DNA of 64,000 nt from JACVRW01 sp963819635 (GTDB lineage Bacteria > Actinomycetota > Thermoleophilia > Solirubrobacterales > Thermoleophilaceae), in contig CAWFWX010000008.1 of the NCBI GenBank assembly GCA_963819635.1, positions 1 to 64,000 on the forward strand. Reading direction: 5' to 3'. How positions within the stretch are numbered: the first letter of the stretch is position 1; each line of letters begins with the position of its first letter. Under the pieces are notes generated by a model, which was given only the letters and a program-made list of their open reading frames with translations, had not been told where the DNA came from and searched no databases. Made by a program: the position numbers and the translations under genes. Below are positions 40,211 through 49,771 of this stretch, piece by piece.

Positions 40211-40352
40211 GGTTCCTGTCCTGGCGAACGGCGCACTGAGCTTGACATCAACGAGCGTCGAAAGGAACTTCCGATACGGCCATTGGACGACGAATGCTAT
40301 GGCCCTGTCGCTCGCGAAAGCCAGCGGTCAGCCTCGAATTCAGCCCCGGATT

Positions 40353-40369
40353 TCATCCCGTTGGTATGA
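40353..40369. promoter_or_regulatory. Candidate operator A of the island
   Basis: The 17-mer TCATCCCGTTGGTATGA lies in the 279-bp region between the LuxR-type gene and the first DUF1254 gene. Its exact reverse complement occurs at 43389-43405, upstream of the GFA/DUF1254-2 pair. Outer bases also form CAT/ATG symmetry. A shared binding site for the LuxR-type regulator is the simplest reading. Confidence 0.5.
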
Positions 40370-40489
40370 CGAACGGCAGACCGCGCACGCTTACGGTGAT
40401 TCCGCAATCTCAAGTCGTCGCCTGTCCACGGCTCAGAGAGCCGGATCAGGTTCTGGCTTCGCGCCGTATCCATACCCCAGGAGTGACAA

Positions 40490-42047
40490 ATGACCGTTTC
40501 CAGCGAGACGCTTAACGCCATCTCGACGCCAGAGCACCTAGACAGTCGGCTCGGGACGCTCGAGTTCGTCGACGGGGTGCCGACCGCCGAGACCGCCGAG
40601 CTCGTGTACGACCACCTCGACTTCGTGCACGCGCTGAACGTGTTCCTCAACGGCTACGCCGGCGCATCGACTTGCGCGATGCGGAAGGGCTTCCACGATG
40701 CGGGACTGAACGACAACGAGATACTCATCTTCTCGGAGCTGATGGGGTCGGAGTCGCTGTTCCTGACCGCGAACGCCGACACGGTCTACTTCGTCGGCGT
40801 CGTCGACCTCACCTCGGGCCCGATGGTGGTCGAGACGCCGCCGCAGGCGCTCGGCGCTGTTCGACGACATGTGGTTCCAGTGGATCGTCGACTTCGGGCT
40901 GTCCGGGCCCGATCGCGGCGAGGGCGGCCGGTTCCTGCTCGTCCCGCCGGACTACGACGGCTCACTGCCCGAGAGCGGCGTACACGTCAGGCACTCGCGC
41001 ACGACCCGGGTGCTGCTGCTCGGCCGGTCGTTCATGGTGGACGACGACCCGGCGCCGACCGTCGAGCTGATCAAGAGCACGCTGAAGCTCTACCCCTATG
41101 CACCAGGGTGGCTTCGGCACGAGCGTCGGAACGCTGCTCGAAGGCGGACATGGGCTGCCCGCATGCACCAGCGGCCGTTCCCGAGACGACGTTCGTGGAG
41201 GGCAGCGGGAGGGCGTTCAACACGATCCCGCCAGCCGGCGTGGCCTTCTACGAGCTCCTGAACGAGCTCGTGCAGGAGGAGCCTGCGGGCAGCACGGACA
41301 TCGAGCTGATGGGGCAGCTGGCCGCAATCGGGATCGTCAAGGGCCAGCCGTTCGAGCCGGATGACCGGATGCGGGGCATCCTCGAGGATGCGGCTGCCGT
41401 CGGGAAGCGCGACCTCGCGGGCGCTGGTCTTCGAGGCGCGAGCAGCGGAAGGGTTCGCCTACTACGACGAGGGCTCGGCCTGGTTCACGAACCTCTTTGT
41501 CGGCGGGTACAACTTCGAGACGCCGCCGCCGCTCGTCACGAAAGAGGGGATCAAGCCGCTCCCCGCGACCGGCGTGCGAAAGCTGCATTCGCGAACCGCG
41601 TTCTTCTACGGCTACACCGGAATCACGCCGGCGATGTGCATGCGGCTCACCGGGATCGGGTCGCAGTACCTGCTCGCCACCAAGGACGCAGCCGGGAACC
41701 GCTTCGACGGTGCGAAGACCTACCAAGTGACGCTACCCCCGGACATCCCGGCGGCGCGCTTCTGGTCGTTCACCCTGTACGACACCGAGACGCGATCGAT
41801 GCTCCAGACGCCGCAGCGCTACCCGCGCGCCGGGAGCCAGTCCTACCCGACACCGGCGGCGACCGCGAACGACGACGGCTCGACGACGATCACATTCGGC
41901 CCGGAGCGGCCCGCGGACAGCCCGGAGGGCAACTGGATCCAGACGACCGAAGGCAAGGGCTGGTTCGTGGCCCTGCGCCTCTACAGCCCGCTCGCGCCGT
42001 TCTTCGACAAGTCCTGGCGCCCCAGCGAAATCGAGCCCCTGGCCTAG
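40490..42047 (+). CDS. DUF1254/DUF1214 protein, first island paralogue
   Basis: About 515 residues with no signal peptide. The N-terminal DUF1254 part shows GTLEFVDGVPTAETAELVYD, FHDAGLNDNEILIFSELMGS, LFLTANADTVYFVGVVDL and MVVETPP. The C-terminal DUF1214 part shows RTAFFYGYTGITPAMCMRLT, DAAGNRFDGAKTYQVTLPPD, ARFWSFTLYDTETRSMLQTP and ends NWIQTTEGKGWFVALRLYSP and KSWRPSEIEPLA. The function of this family is unknown. AGGAG lies seven bases before the ATG. Breaks occur near 40858, 41110-41165 and 41415. It heads a run with a CMD-like protein and a ZIP transporter. Confidence 0.88.
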
Positions 42048-42072
42048 AACGGCCCGGACGAAAGGAAGCACC

Positions 42073-42402
42073 ATGGCCCGGTCGACAGATGAGACCCCGC
42101 TCCTCGACCTGCTGAAGGACATGACCGCGTCCTCGCTGGACGCCACGAATCTCGACGAGCAGACGCTCATGCTGGTTCGCCTCGCTGCGCTGGTCGCGGT
42201 CAATGCCCCGCCGGTCTCGTATGCGATGAACCTCGAGGCGGCAGGCGAGGTCGGTGTCGACGCCGAGCAGGTCCGTGGCGTGCTTGCGGCGATCGCACCG
42301 ATTGTCGGCACGACCCGAGTCGTGTCCGCGACGAGCAGCATCGCCGGGGCCCTCGCGCTCGAGGTCGAGCTCGCGGAGCTCGACGGGCAAAGCGCGCAGT
42401 AG
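42073..42402 (+). CDS. Second CMD/AhpD-like protein without catalytic cysteines
   Basis: A 109-residue helical protein (DEQTLMLVRLAALVAVNAPP, SYAMNLEAAGEVGVDAEQVR, IAPIVGTTRVVSATSSIAGA) similar in layout to the island's first CMD-like protein. It contains no cysteine at all, so it cannot carry out the usual disulfide chemistry. It follows the DUF1254 stop by 25 bp, with GAAAGGAAG before the ATG. The clean frame suggests that this is a real short gene. It may be a structural partner of the DUF1254 protein, which is an inference from position only. Confidence 0.8.
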   Translation: MARSTDETPLLDLLKDMTASSLDATNLDEQTLMLVRLAALVAVNAPPVSYAMNLEAAGEVGVDAEQVRGVLAAIAPIVGTTRVVSATSSIAGALALEVELAELDGQSAQ

Positions 42403-42432
42403 CCCCAGGAACGAGCAGAGAGGGAGCGCGAG

Positions 42433-43165
42433 GTGGCCGCCGCATTCGGCTGGGGGACCCTGGCGGCTTCGTCGCTCGTGATCGGCGCCGTTGTCGCGCT
42501 TCGTCTTCCGCATCGGCCTGCGCGCGATCGGGCTGATCATGGCGTTCGGCGCCGGCGTGCTGATCAGCGCGGTCGCGTTCGACCTCGTCGAGGAGGCGGT
42601 CGACAAGTCATCCGGCCACGGATGGGTCGTTGCGGGCCTCTTCGCCGGCTGCGGGGTCTTCTTCGGCGGCGACCTGCTGATCGACCGAATGGGCGGCGGC
42701 GACCGCAAGGATGCGGACGGCGACCAGGAGGGCGGCTCCGCGCTCGCGATCGTGCTCGGAACAGTCCTCGACGGGATCCCCGAGTCGATGGTGATCGGCC
42801 TGACGATCTTCGAAGGCGGGGCGGTGGGCGCCGCCTATCTGGCCGCGGTCTTCATCTCCAACCTGCCCGAGTCGATCTCCTCGACGTCCGGCCTCGTCAC
42901 CAGCGGCTGGGAGAAGTCGCGCATCCTCTGGATGTGGATCGCGATCGCGCTGATCTCGGGACTCGCGTCGCTGGCCGGCTACGGCCTGTTCCAGGACTCC
43001 TCGCCGGACACCGTCGCCTTCGTGCTCGCGTTCGCGGCCGGCGCGATCCTCACCATGCTCGCGAACACGATGATGCCCGAGGCGTTCGAGCACGGAGGCA
43101 AGCTCGTCGGCGTAGTGACGACGCTCGGATTCGCGGTCGCCTTCGCAATCCACACGCTCGCCTGA
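42433..43165 (+). CDS. ZIP-family metal transporter
   Basis: About 243 residues with seven or eight membrane segments. The core motif is LGTVLDGIPESMVIGLTIFEG (His replaced by Asp in the usual HGxPE-like site) followed by FISNLPESISSTSGL, the second metal-binding helix, and GAILTMLANTMMPEAFEHGG. A Gly/Asp-rich loop (RMGGGDRKDADGDQEGG) sits between helices III and IV, where ZIP proteins bind metal. GTG 42433 follows the CMD-like gene by 30 bp. One base is missing near 42495. It probably imports or exports Zn2+, Fe2+ or Mn2+. Confidence 0.85.
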
Positions 43166-43468
43166 CGCACAACGCCGAGGGCGACCGGGCGCGAACACGC
43201 CGGACCGGCCGTCGCTGCCGTCTGTCGCTCAGGCCCTTGGGCAGCGATGGATCGCCACCTAGCGGCTGCCCTCTGCTGCGGTTCGAGGCTTCCAAGCCGC
43301 TTCCAGATGATCGCTACTGCTGGCACGCCGAAGCAGTTCAAAGCGGCTCTCGTCGAGGGCTAAGAGCCCCGGCTACGGTGCTCCCATTTCATACCAACGG
43401 GATGACGACGGCGGACGCGCCCCCGTCGACACTCGGATTCTTGTCTACGACTCCAGATGGGAGCGGAA
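43166..43468. other. Intergenic region with second island operator
   Basis: No gene is visible in this 303-bp stretch. GGGCTAAGAGCCC at about 43359 can form a short hairpin that may end the DUF1254-CMD-ZIP transcript. After it comes TCATACCAACGGGATGA (43389-43405), the exact reverse complement of operator A. A promoter for the GFA/DUF1254-2 pair should lie in the last 80 bases. Confidence 0.5.
43389..43405. promoter_or_regulatory. Candidate operator B of the island
   Basis: TCATACCAACGGGATGA, identical over 17 bp to operator A in inverted orientation, 64 bp before the GFA start codon. The flanks TT and CG are the same on the outer sides in both sites when each is read 5' to 3' on the plus strand, while the central nine bases are inverted. 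Confidence 0.5.
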
Positions 43469-43937
43469 ATGGCCACGCGTACGTCTTCGTGCAATTGCGG
43501 GCAGCTCAGCCTCACGTACGAAGGGCGCCGACCCAGAGCGCATCTCCCTGTGCCAGTGCTACGAGTGCCAGAGGCGGACGGGCAGCGTGCTCAGCGTGCA
43601 AGCGCGAATCCCGAGGGAGCAGGTGACGATCGAAGGCCAATCGACGACGTGGACGTTTCCCGTCGAGGGCGGGAAGCCGGCCGAGTTTCGCTCCTGCGAC
43701 AGCGGCGGGGCGACGTATCACTTCTGCCCTGAGTGCGGTTCGACCGTGTATTGGGATATCCCGGTCGCGCCGGACGTCGTCGGGGTCGCAGTCGGCGGCT
43801 TCACCGACCCGACGTTTCCGCCGCCGATGATTTCCGGCTTCGAGGCGTACGGGCATCCGTGGGCGATGAACCCCTCGGAGCTTCCGATGCCGCATTACGA
43901 CACCGACGGCACAGAACACGGCGGGGCACGAGCGTGA
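43469..43937 (+). CDS. GFA/CENP-V family zinc protein
   Basis: About 155 residues. The zinc ligands are in order: SCNCGQLSL, CQCYECQRRTGS and FCPECGSTVYWDIPV, as in glutathione-dependent formaldehyde-activating proteins. Family members bind Zn2+ and some interact with S-hydroxymethyl thiols; this one cannot be assigned a substrate. The ATG has GGGAG upstream. One base is lost near 43525. It precedes the second DUF1254 gene by 46 bp and probably shares its transcript. Confidence 0.85.
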
Positions 43938-43983
43938 CTACGTGGACGACGATCAATCAATCATCGAACCCTGGGAGAGCCTT

Positions 43984-45445
43984 GTGACGCCGACGCCGAA
44001 CTTCAACACCCCGATCCCGGCGAAGATCATGACGCCGGATCGGGTTTCGACCCGGATCGGCACGTTGGAGTTCTTCGACGGGATGCCGACGGAGGCCACC
44101 GCAGCGATGCGTGCTGGAGCATCTGACGTTCCTGCGGGCGGTCGAGGTGTTCCTCAGCACGATCCCGGCTGCGTCGCTGGAGGCGATGCGCGACCGGGCT
44201 CGGCGAGTTCGGCGCGACAGCGCGAACAAGGTGGTGATCTTCGACGACCTGATGGACTCCAACTCGTTGTTCCTGACCGGCAACACCGACACCGTCTACG
44301 CGTTGGCCGTGCTCGACCTCGACCGTGACGGGCCGACGGTCGTCGAGATCCCGCCGGGGTGCGGGCCTGGCACGGTGGACGACGCCTGGTTCCGTTTCGT
44401 GATCGACATGGGCGCACCCGGGCCAGACCGCGGCGCAGGGCGGCAAGTACCTGATCCTGCCGCCCGGGCTACGACGGCGAGGTGCCCGACGGGTACTTCA
44501 CGGCGGAGTCGACGAGCTACATCAACTGGATCGCCCTGCGCGGGTTCCTCGTCGACGGCAAGCCCGACGCCGCCTCGCAGATGTTCCGCAACGGCCTGCA
44601 AGATCTACCCGCTCGATCGCCGGGACGATCCGCCGCGCGATGGAGTTCATCAACGCCTCCGGACAGGTGTTCAACACGATCCACGCCAACAACGTCGAGT
44701 TCTACGACGAGCTGCACACCGTCATCGACCGCGAGCCGATCGACATGATCGATCCGGAGACCCGCGGGCTGCTGGCCAGCATCGGCATCCGCAAGGGCCA
44801 GCCGTTCGAACCCGACGACGCACTGCGGGCGATCCTGATCGACGCCGGCGGCCGTCGCCAACGCCACCGCACGGGCGACGTTCTTCAACACGCCGGAGCC
44901 GGACAACTACCTGTACGAGGGCAGCTACTGGAAGCGCGGCTTCTTCGGCGGCAACTACCAGTTCCTGCTCGACGGCGAAGCGGCGTACGCAACCTCGACG
45001 CCCGCACCGCCTTCTTCTACATGGCGACCGTCAACACACCGGCGATGGCGGCGAAGATGATCGGCCGCGGCTCCCAGTACGCCTGGGGCGACCGGGACAG
45101 CACCGGCAACTACCTCGACGGAGCGAACAACTACCGGCTCCACATCCCCGCCGACGTCCCGGCCAAGAACTTCTGGTCGCTCGTCGTGTACGACCCGCAG
45201 ACCCGCTCCGAACTGCAGACCGGGCAGCCGTTCCCGAGCAAGAACAACGCGAAAGGCGGCCTCACCGACAACGCCGACGGCTCCGTCGACCTCTACTTCG
45301 GGCCCGCAGCCGCCCGAGCGACCACGAGGCGAACTGGATCCAGACCGTTCCCGGCAAGGGCTGGTTCTCCATCCTGCGCCTCTACGGCCCCCTCGACCCC
45401 TGGTTCGACAAGACCTGGCGACCCGGCGAAATCGAACCGCGCTAA
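43984..45445 (+). CDS. DUF1254/DUF1214 protein, second island paralogue
   Basis: About 486 residues. It mirrors the first paralogue: RIGTLEFFDGMPTEATAA, VVIFDDLMDSNSLFLTGNTD, TVYALAVLDLDRDGPTVVEIP, ASGQVFNTIHANNVEFYDEL, ASIGIRKGQPFEPDDALRAI, DARTAFFYMATVNTPAMAAK, NFWSLVVYDPQTRSELQT and an end WIQTVPGKGWFSILRLYGPL plus KTWRPGEIEPR. GTG 43984 has GGGAGAG upstream. Breaks occur near 44100, 44205, 44440, 44600-44640, 44850, 44985 and 45315. Two copies in one island point to duplication or to a two-subunit system. Confidence 0.87.
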
Positions 45446-45745
45446 GCGGCTCCCGCAACGGACGACCTGCAGGAGCGCCGCCCAGCTGGAAGCGGAGTGT
45501 CGCTTCCCCATGAAGGCAGCACTCTTGCGTCGCCCGTGACCTCAAGGGATGCGAACAGGCGCCGAGTCGAGCACAGCTGCATCCCGGCCGCGATGGGGTT
45601 TACCCGTTGCCCACCGCTATCTCGCGTTACTGAGATTGCCCGACAGAGCCGCAGGAAGCGTAATGCCCGTAATTCGTTGCAGCGCCCGTTGCAGCGCAGC
45701 GAGTGCGGCATTGCTCTAAGAAGCGGCTTAGCGCCAATTCGGCTG
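45446..45745. other. Right-end non-coding region of the island
   Basis: No convincing gene is seen in 300 bp. An 11-bp direct repeat, CGTTGCAGCGC, occurs twice in tandem (45675-45685 and 45687-45697), about 50 bp inside attR. The core GTTGC is also found in inverse form in the GGCAAC repeats near attL, which fits arm-type integrase sites at both ends. Confidence 0.4.
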
Positions 45746-45793
<48 letters not shown>

Positions 45794-45820
45794 GGAACGT
45801 CCCTGATATTGCGGCGGCTA

Positions 45821-45894
<74 letters not shown>

Positions 45895-47097
45895 TCAGAC
45901 GGAGACGATAGCCCCGGCCGGTTCCAGGCGGGGGTGGTGCAGCTCCGCCGAATCCACCAGCGTGTCCACCAGCTCCTCGATGTCGGCGGTTCGCTCGATC
46001 TGGCGCAGGTCGTCGGGCTGGCCGCGCGTGACGGCGAGCTTCGAGGAGAAGAGCTGGCAGCAGTCCTCGTCGGGAAGGATCGAGATGTCGTAGGTGCCGA
46101 GCTGCTTCGCGATCTCGACGATCTCCTGCTTGTCGCGGTCGATCAGCGGGCGCAGCAGCGGCAGCTCGGCCGCCTCCTCCACGACCGCGAGGTTCGGGAG
46201 CGTCTGCGAGGCCACCTGTCCCAGCGAGTCGCCGGTCACGAGCGCCTCGGCGCCCTCGCGGCGGCCGAGGGCGGACGCCACCTTCACCATCAGGCGCCGC
46301 TGCGAGAGCACCTGGAGCCTGCCGGCCCCAGCGGTGGCGAGCCGGCGCTGGGCCGTGCCGAAGGAGACGACGAACAGCCGCGAGTCGCCCTGGAAGCGGT
46401 CGAGCCTGCCGGCGAGCGCGTAGGCCTTGTAGACGGACTCGGGTCCCGTGAAGGGCCGCCCGCTGAAGTGCACGAAGTCGCAGCGCAGGCCGCGCTTCAT
46501 CATCCGGTAGGCGGCCACGGGCGAGTCGAGCCCGCCGGACAGGAGGACGAGCGCGCGTCCGCTCGAGCCCACCGGCAGCCCGCCGGCCCCGCGCAGGCGG
46601 TCCACAGACACGAGCAGCTCCTTGTGGTCCACCTCGACGTAGGCAGCGAGGTCGGGGTTCGAGAGGTCCACGGCGAGGCCGAGCCGGACCCGCACGGCGT
46701 CGCCGATCACTCGCGAGAGCTCGATCGACCGCAGCGGGAAGCGCTTGTCACGGCGGCTCGTGCGGATGGCGAACGTCTGTCCCGGGCGCCCGCGCAGAAG
46801 CTCGACGGCGGCGTCAGCGGCCGCCGCGACGTCGCGGTCGCAGCGAAGGGCCGGCTGAACGACGCTCACTCCGGGCAGCCCGAGGCAGCGCTCCACCAGC
46901 GCTTCCTGCGGCATGCTGCCCGAGACGATGAAGACCCCGCCGCGGTTCCGCACCTCGAGCGGCCCGAGGTCCGAGGTGAGCCGCCGCAGGTTGCGTTCGA
47001 GCGCGTTCACGAACAGCGGGCGGTTGCGGCCCTTGAGCGCGAGCTCGCCGAACTTCAGCAGCACGCAGCGCTGTCCACGGAGCTCGTCCATCGGCAT
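45895..47097 (-). CDS. thiI: tRNA 4-thiouridine synthase ThiI
   Basis: ThiI transfers sulfur to uridine 8 of tRNA, and in many species also serves thiamine synthesis. The 400-residue protein has an N-terminal ferredoxin-like and THUMP region (LLKFGELALKGRNRPLFVNA, TFAIRTSRRDKRFPLRS) and a PP-loop ATPase (VLLSGGLDSPVAAYRMMKRG). It lacks the C-terminal rhodanese domain of E. coli ThiI, as in Gram-positive versions that take sulfur from a separate desulfurase. A CC pair (DEDCCQLFSS) is present. The stop is immediately followed by tRNA-Arg(CCU), so both are probably on one transcript. Confidence 0.92.
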   Translation of the reverse strand: MPMDELRGQRCVLLKFGELALKGRNRPLFVNALERNLRRLTSDLGPLEVRNRGGVFIVSGSMPQEALVERCLGLPGVSVVQPALRCDRDVAAAADAAVELLRGRPGQTFAIRTSRRDKRFPLRSIELSRVIGDAVRVRLGLAVDLSNPDLAAYVEVDHKELLVSVDRLRGAGGLPVGSSGRALVLLSGGLDSPVAAYRMMKRGLRCDFVHFSGRPFTGPESVYKAYALAGRLDRFQGDSRLFVVSFGTAQRRLATAGAGRLQVLSQRRLMVKVASALGRREGAEALVTGDSLGQVASQTLPNLAVVEEAAELPLLRPLIDRDKQEIVEIAKQLGTYDISILPDEDCCQLFSSKLAVTRGQPDDLRQIERTADIEELVDTLVDSAELHHPRLEPAGAIVSV

Positions 47098-47139
47098 CCG
47101 CAAAAGTAGCGCCACAAGTACGCTACGGCCAGCGGCGTC

Positions 47140-48168
47140 ATGAGCGATGCGCGGATCCCAACGAGCCTCGTCGGCTCCTACGCGCAGCCGAACTGGCTGA
47201 TCGACCGCGAGCGCCTGCGCGGGCGCTTCCCGCCGCGGGTGCGCGCGACGGAGCTGTGGCGGATCGACCCCGCCTACCTCGAGGAGGCGCAGGACGACGC
47301 CACCCGGCTCGCGATCGCCGACCAGGAGCGCGCCGGCCTCGACATCGTCACCGACGGTGAGATGCGCCGCGAGAGCTACTCGAACCGCTTCGCCACGGCG
47401 CTCGACGGCGTGGACATCGACAACCCCGGCGAGGCGCTCGACCGCAGCGGGCATCCCAACCCGGTGCCGCGCGTCGTGGGCGAGATCTCACGACGCCATC
47501 CGGTGCAGGTGCGCGACGTCGAGTTCCTGAAGGCGCACACGAGCCGGAGGACGAAGGTCACCGTTCCGGGCCCGTTCACGATGTCCCAGCAGGCGCAGGA
47601 CGATCACTACGGCTCACCTGACAGGCTCGGTATGGCCTACGCGGAGGCGGTGCGCGGCGAGATCATCGACCTGTTCGAGGCGGGCGCCGACATCGTCCAG
47701 GTCGACGAGCCCTACATGCAGGCCCGCCCGGAGCCGGCGCGCGAGTACGGCCTCGACGCCCTGAAGCACGCGACCGACGGGATCGAGGGGACCGTCGCCG
47801 TCCACATCTGCTTCGGCTACGCGGCGATCATCCACGAGCGGCCGAGCGGGTACTCGTTCCTGCCCGAGCTGGCGGCGACCGAGGCCGACCAGATCAGCAT
47901 CGAGACCGCGCAGTCGGGCCTCGCGCTCGACGTGCTCGACTCGCTGCCCGACAAGACGATCATCCTCGGCGTGCTCGACCTCTCCAGCGACGACGTGGAG
48001 ACGCCGGAGACCGTCGCCGAGCGCATCCGCCGCGCGTTCCCGCACAAGACTCCCGAGCAGCTCATCGCCGCGCCCGACTGCGGCATGAAGTACCTGTCGC
48101 GGGAGGCGGCCTACGGCAAGCTGGAGTCGCTCGTCGAGGGCGCCCGGCTGGCCTACTCGTCCTCGTAG
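47140..48168 (+). CDS. Cobalamin-independent methionine synthase-like (MetE C-terminal domain) protein
   Basis: A 342-residue stand-alone barrel domain. It begins TSLVGSYAQPNWLIDRERL, with ADQERAGLDIVTDGEMRRES, VTVPGPFTMSQQAQDDHYG, ADIVQVDEPYMQARPEPA and the zinc ligands HICFGY (His-x-Cys) and the Cys of APDCGMKYLS. The N-terminal half of true MetE is missing, as in archaeal-type core enzymes and in related alkyl transferases, so the thiol substrate is uncertain. Frame is clean. It overlaps the next, convergent gene by 16 bp. Confidence 0.88.
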   Translation: MSDARIPTSLVGSYAQPNWLIDRERLRGRFPPRVRATELWRIDPAYLEEAQDDATRLAIADQERAGLDIVTDGEMRRESYSNRFATALDGVDIDNPGEALDRSGHPNPVPRVVGEISRRHPVQVRDVEFLKAHTSRRTKVTVPGPFTMSQQAQDDHYGSPDRLGMAYAEAVRGEIIDLFEAGADIVQVDEPYMQARPEPAREYGLDALKHATDGIEGTVAVHICFGYAAIIHERPSGYSFLPELAATEADQISIETAQSGLALDVLDSLPDKTIILGVLDLSSDDVETPETVAERIRRAFPHKTPEQLIAAPDCGMKYLSREAAYGKLESLVEGARLAYSSS

Positions 48169-48740
48169 AGCGACTCGCGCGCCAGCTCGGCGCCGCGCGC
48201 GCCGTACAGGCGGACCTCGATGTAGTCGCCCGTGTAGGCGTCGAGCGACACGAGCGTGAAGCGGTCCTCCACGAGCGTGCACTGGTCGGTCGTTGTCGGG
48301 CCCAGCTCGGTTGTGGCCGCCGCCCCGTTCGGCACCAGGGCGACGCCCCAGACGAGCGTGACCACTCCGCGCCTGCCCTCCGGTCCGCGCCAGTGGCCGA
48401 TCTCGTGGTCTGAGAGGTCGAGCGTCCAGTCGGGGTTCTCCGCCGACGTCTCGTCCGTGAAGTCGGCCGCTGCCATGAAGTCCGCGGCCTGCGCGCCCTC
48501 GTGCTCGCGCGTATACGACACGTAGCCGAACACCTCGCCGCCCTCCTCGGCCGGCGCGGTCGCGGGCACGTACGTCCGGCCTCCCCAGGTGCGGTCGGGG
48601 AACCAGGTGATCTCCCCGATGGCGGCCTCGGCGGCGCGCGCGAAGTGCTCGGCCAGCGCTTCGCCCCAGCGGCCGTAGGGCAACGGCTCCTGCGGCGGCT
48701 CGGCAGCGAACATCGGGACCTGTCTCGGCACGGGCGGCAT
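48153..48740 (-). CDS. Conserved hypothetical soluble protein
   Basis: About 195 residues from ATG 48740 (MPPVPRQVPMF), an ATG nine codons in being the alternative. It has an Ala/Glu-rich helix (RWGEALAEHFARAAEAAIGE), several beta strands (ITWFPDRTWGGRTYVPATAP, EVFGYVSYTREHEGAQAADF, VTLVWGVALVPNG) and a C-terminal RLYGARGAELARESLYEDE. No signal peptide, membrane segment or known motif is seen. The open frame extends upstream of the start without conserved features. Convergent with the MetE-like gene. Confidence 0.65.
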   Translation of the reverse strand: MPPVPRQVPMFAAEPPQEPLPYGRWGEALAEHFARAAEAAIGEITWFPDRTWGGRTYVPATAPAEEGGEVFGYVSYTREHEGAQAADFMAAADFTDETSAENPDWTLDLSDHEIGHWRGPEGRRGVVTLVWGVALVPNGAAATTELGPTTTDQCTLVEDRFTLVSLDAYTGDYIEVRLYGARGAELARESLYEDE

Positions 48741-48775
48741 CGGCGGCGGGGAACCTAGCGCAGCGCAGCCGTTGC

Positions 48776-49771
48776 TTACGGCTCGGCGTCGCGAAGCCGC
48801 TGCGCGGCGTCCTCCGGCGCCAGCACGTTGAGGTGCACGCCGGTGCCGATCTCGAGCCCGGCCAGCTGGGCGAGGCGCGGCATGATCTCGATTCGCCAGC
48901 AGAAGGTCGCGGCGTCCCGTGGAGCAGTGCGCACCCACATGTTGAGCGGCGGCAGCGTCCCGAGCGCGGCCCGCAGCCGGTTCAGCACCTGGTGGAGCAG
49001 CCGTCCCCCGAGCGGACCGTCGTCGGCGAACCGCGCGACGGGCCGCCGCGGCGCCAGCAGCAGGTGGAAGGGCACCCGCGCCGCGAACGGCGCGATCGCG
49101 ACCGCCTCGTCGTCGATCGCCACGATCCGCTCGCGCCGGCGCACCTCCTCCTGCACGAGGTCCTCGAGCAGGTTGCGGCCCTGGGTGCGGTCGAAATACG
49201 CCGTGAAGCGCTCGCGCTCCCGGGCCACCGCGGCCGGCACGAACGGCAGCGCGTAGAGCTGAGCATGCGTGTGCGGGAGTGACGCGCCCGCCTCCTTGCC
49301 CTCGTTCACGATCACGTGCACGTAGGCGGCGCCCGCGTGGGTGCGCATCCGCTCGCGCCAGACGGACATCGCCGTCTCGACCTGCTCGGGCCGCAGCTCG
49401 GCGAGCGACGTCACCGGATCGGGCGCATTCACGACCACCTCGTGCGCGCCGCGCGCCGGGCGGCTCGCGAACAGGTCCGGCTCGCCGCGCCCAGTCGCGA
49501 GCGGGTCGCCGTCCGCCTCGCCCATGCCGTCGTCGGAGGAGAGCGCCGGATAGAGATTGGGCACGACCCTCACCTGCCAGGCGCCGTTCTCACGTAGCGC
49601 GTAGACCTCCGGCGGGGTGCGGTCCTCGTGGCCGGCCGCGAACGGGTCGCTCTCCGGGTCGATCGGCTCCCGCGGCGCCACATCGAGGAACGCGCCCGGC
49701 CGCGAGCCGCGCTCGCCCGCGACGATCACGCGCAGGCCGGTGAGCGGGTCGAGGCGGAGCTCAGGGCTCAC
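48776..49771 (-). CDS. galT: Galactose-1-phosphate uridylyltransferase (GalT/HIT superfamily)
   Basis: A 331-residue protein. The catalytic triplet is SLPHTHAQL (His-x-His-x-Gln, the first histidine forming the uridylyl intermediate). Other blocks are LTGLRVIVAGERGSRP, WQVRVVPNLYPALSS, GAHEVVVNAPDPVTSLAEL and VPFHLLLAPRRPVARFAD. The Leloir function is the usual role, but this short form may act as a general hexose-1-phosphate nucleotidylyltransferase. The GTG start overlaps the stop of the acetyltransferase gene (GTGA). Confidence 0.85.
   Translation of the reverse strand: MSPELRLDPLTGLRVIVAGERGSRPGAFLDVAPREPIDPESDPFAAGHEDRTPPEVYALRENGAWQVRVVPNLYPALSSDDGMGEADGDPLATGRGEPDLFASRPARGAHEVVVNAPDPVTSLAELRPEQVETAMSVWRERMRTHAGAAYVHVIVNEGKEAGASLPHTHAQLYALPFVPAAVARERERFTAYFDRTQGRNLLEDLVQEEVRRRERIVAIDDEAVAIAPFAARVPFHLLLAPRRPVARFADDGPLGGRLLHQVLNRLRAALGTLPPLNMWVRTAPRDAATFCWRIEIMPRLAQLAGLEIGTGVHLNVLAPEDAAQRLRDAEP

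Noticed and set aside
47098..47139. Cobalamin or SAM riboswitch before the MetE-like gene
   Set aside because: The gap to thiI is about 40 bp, too short for either riboswitch class.
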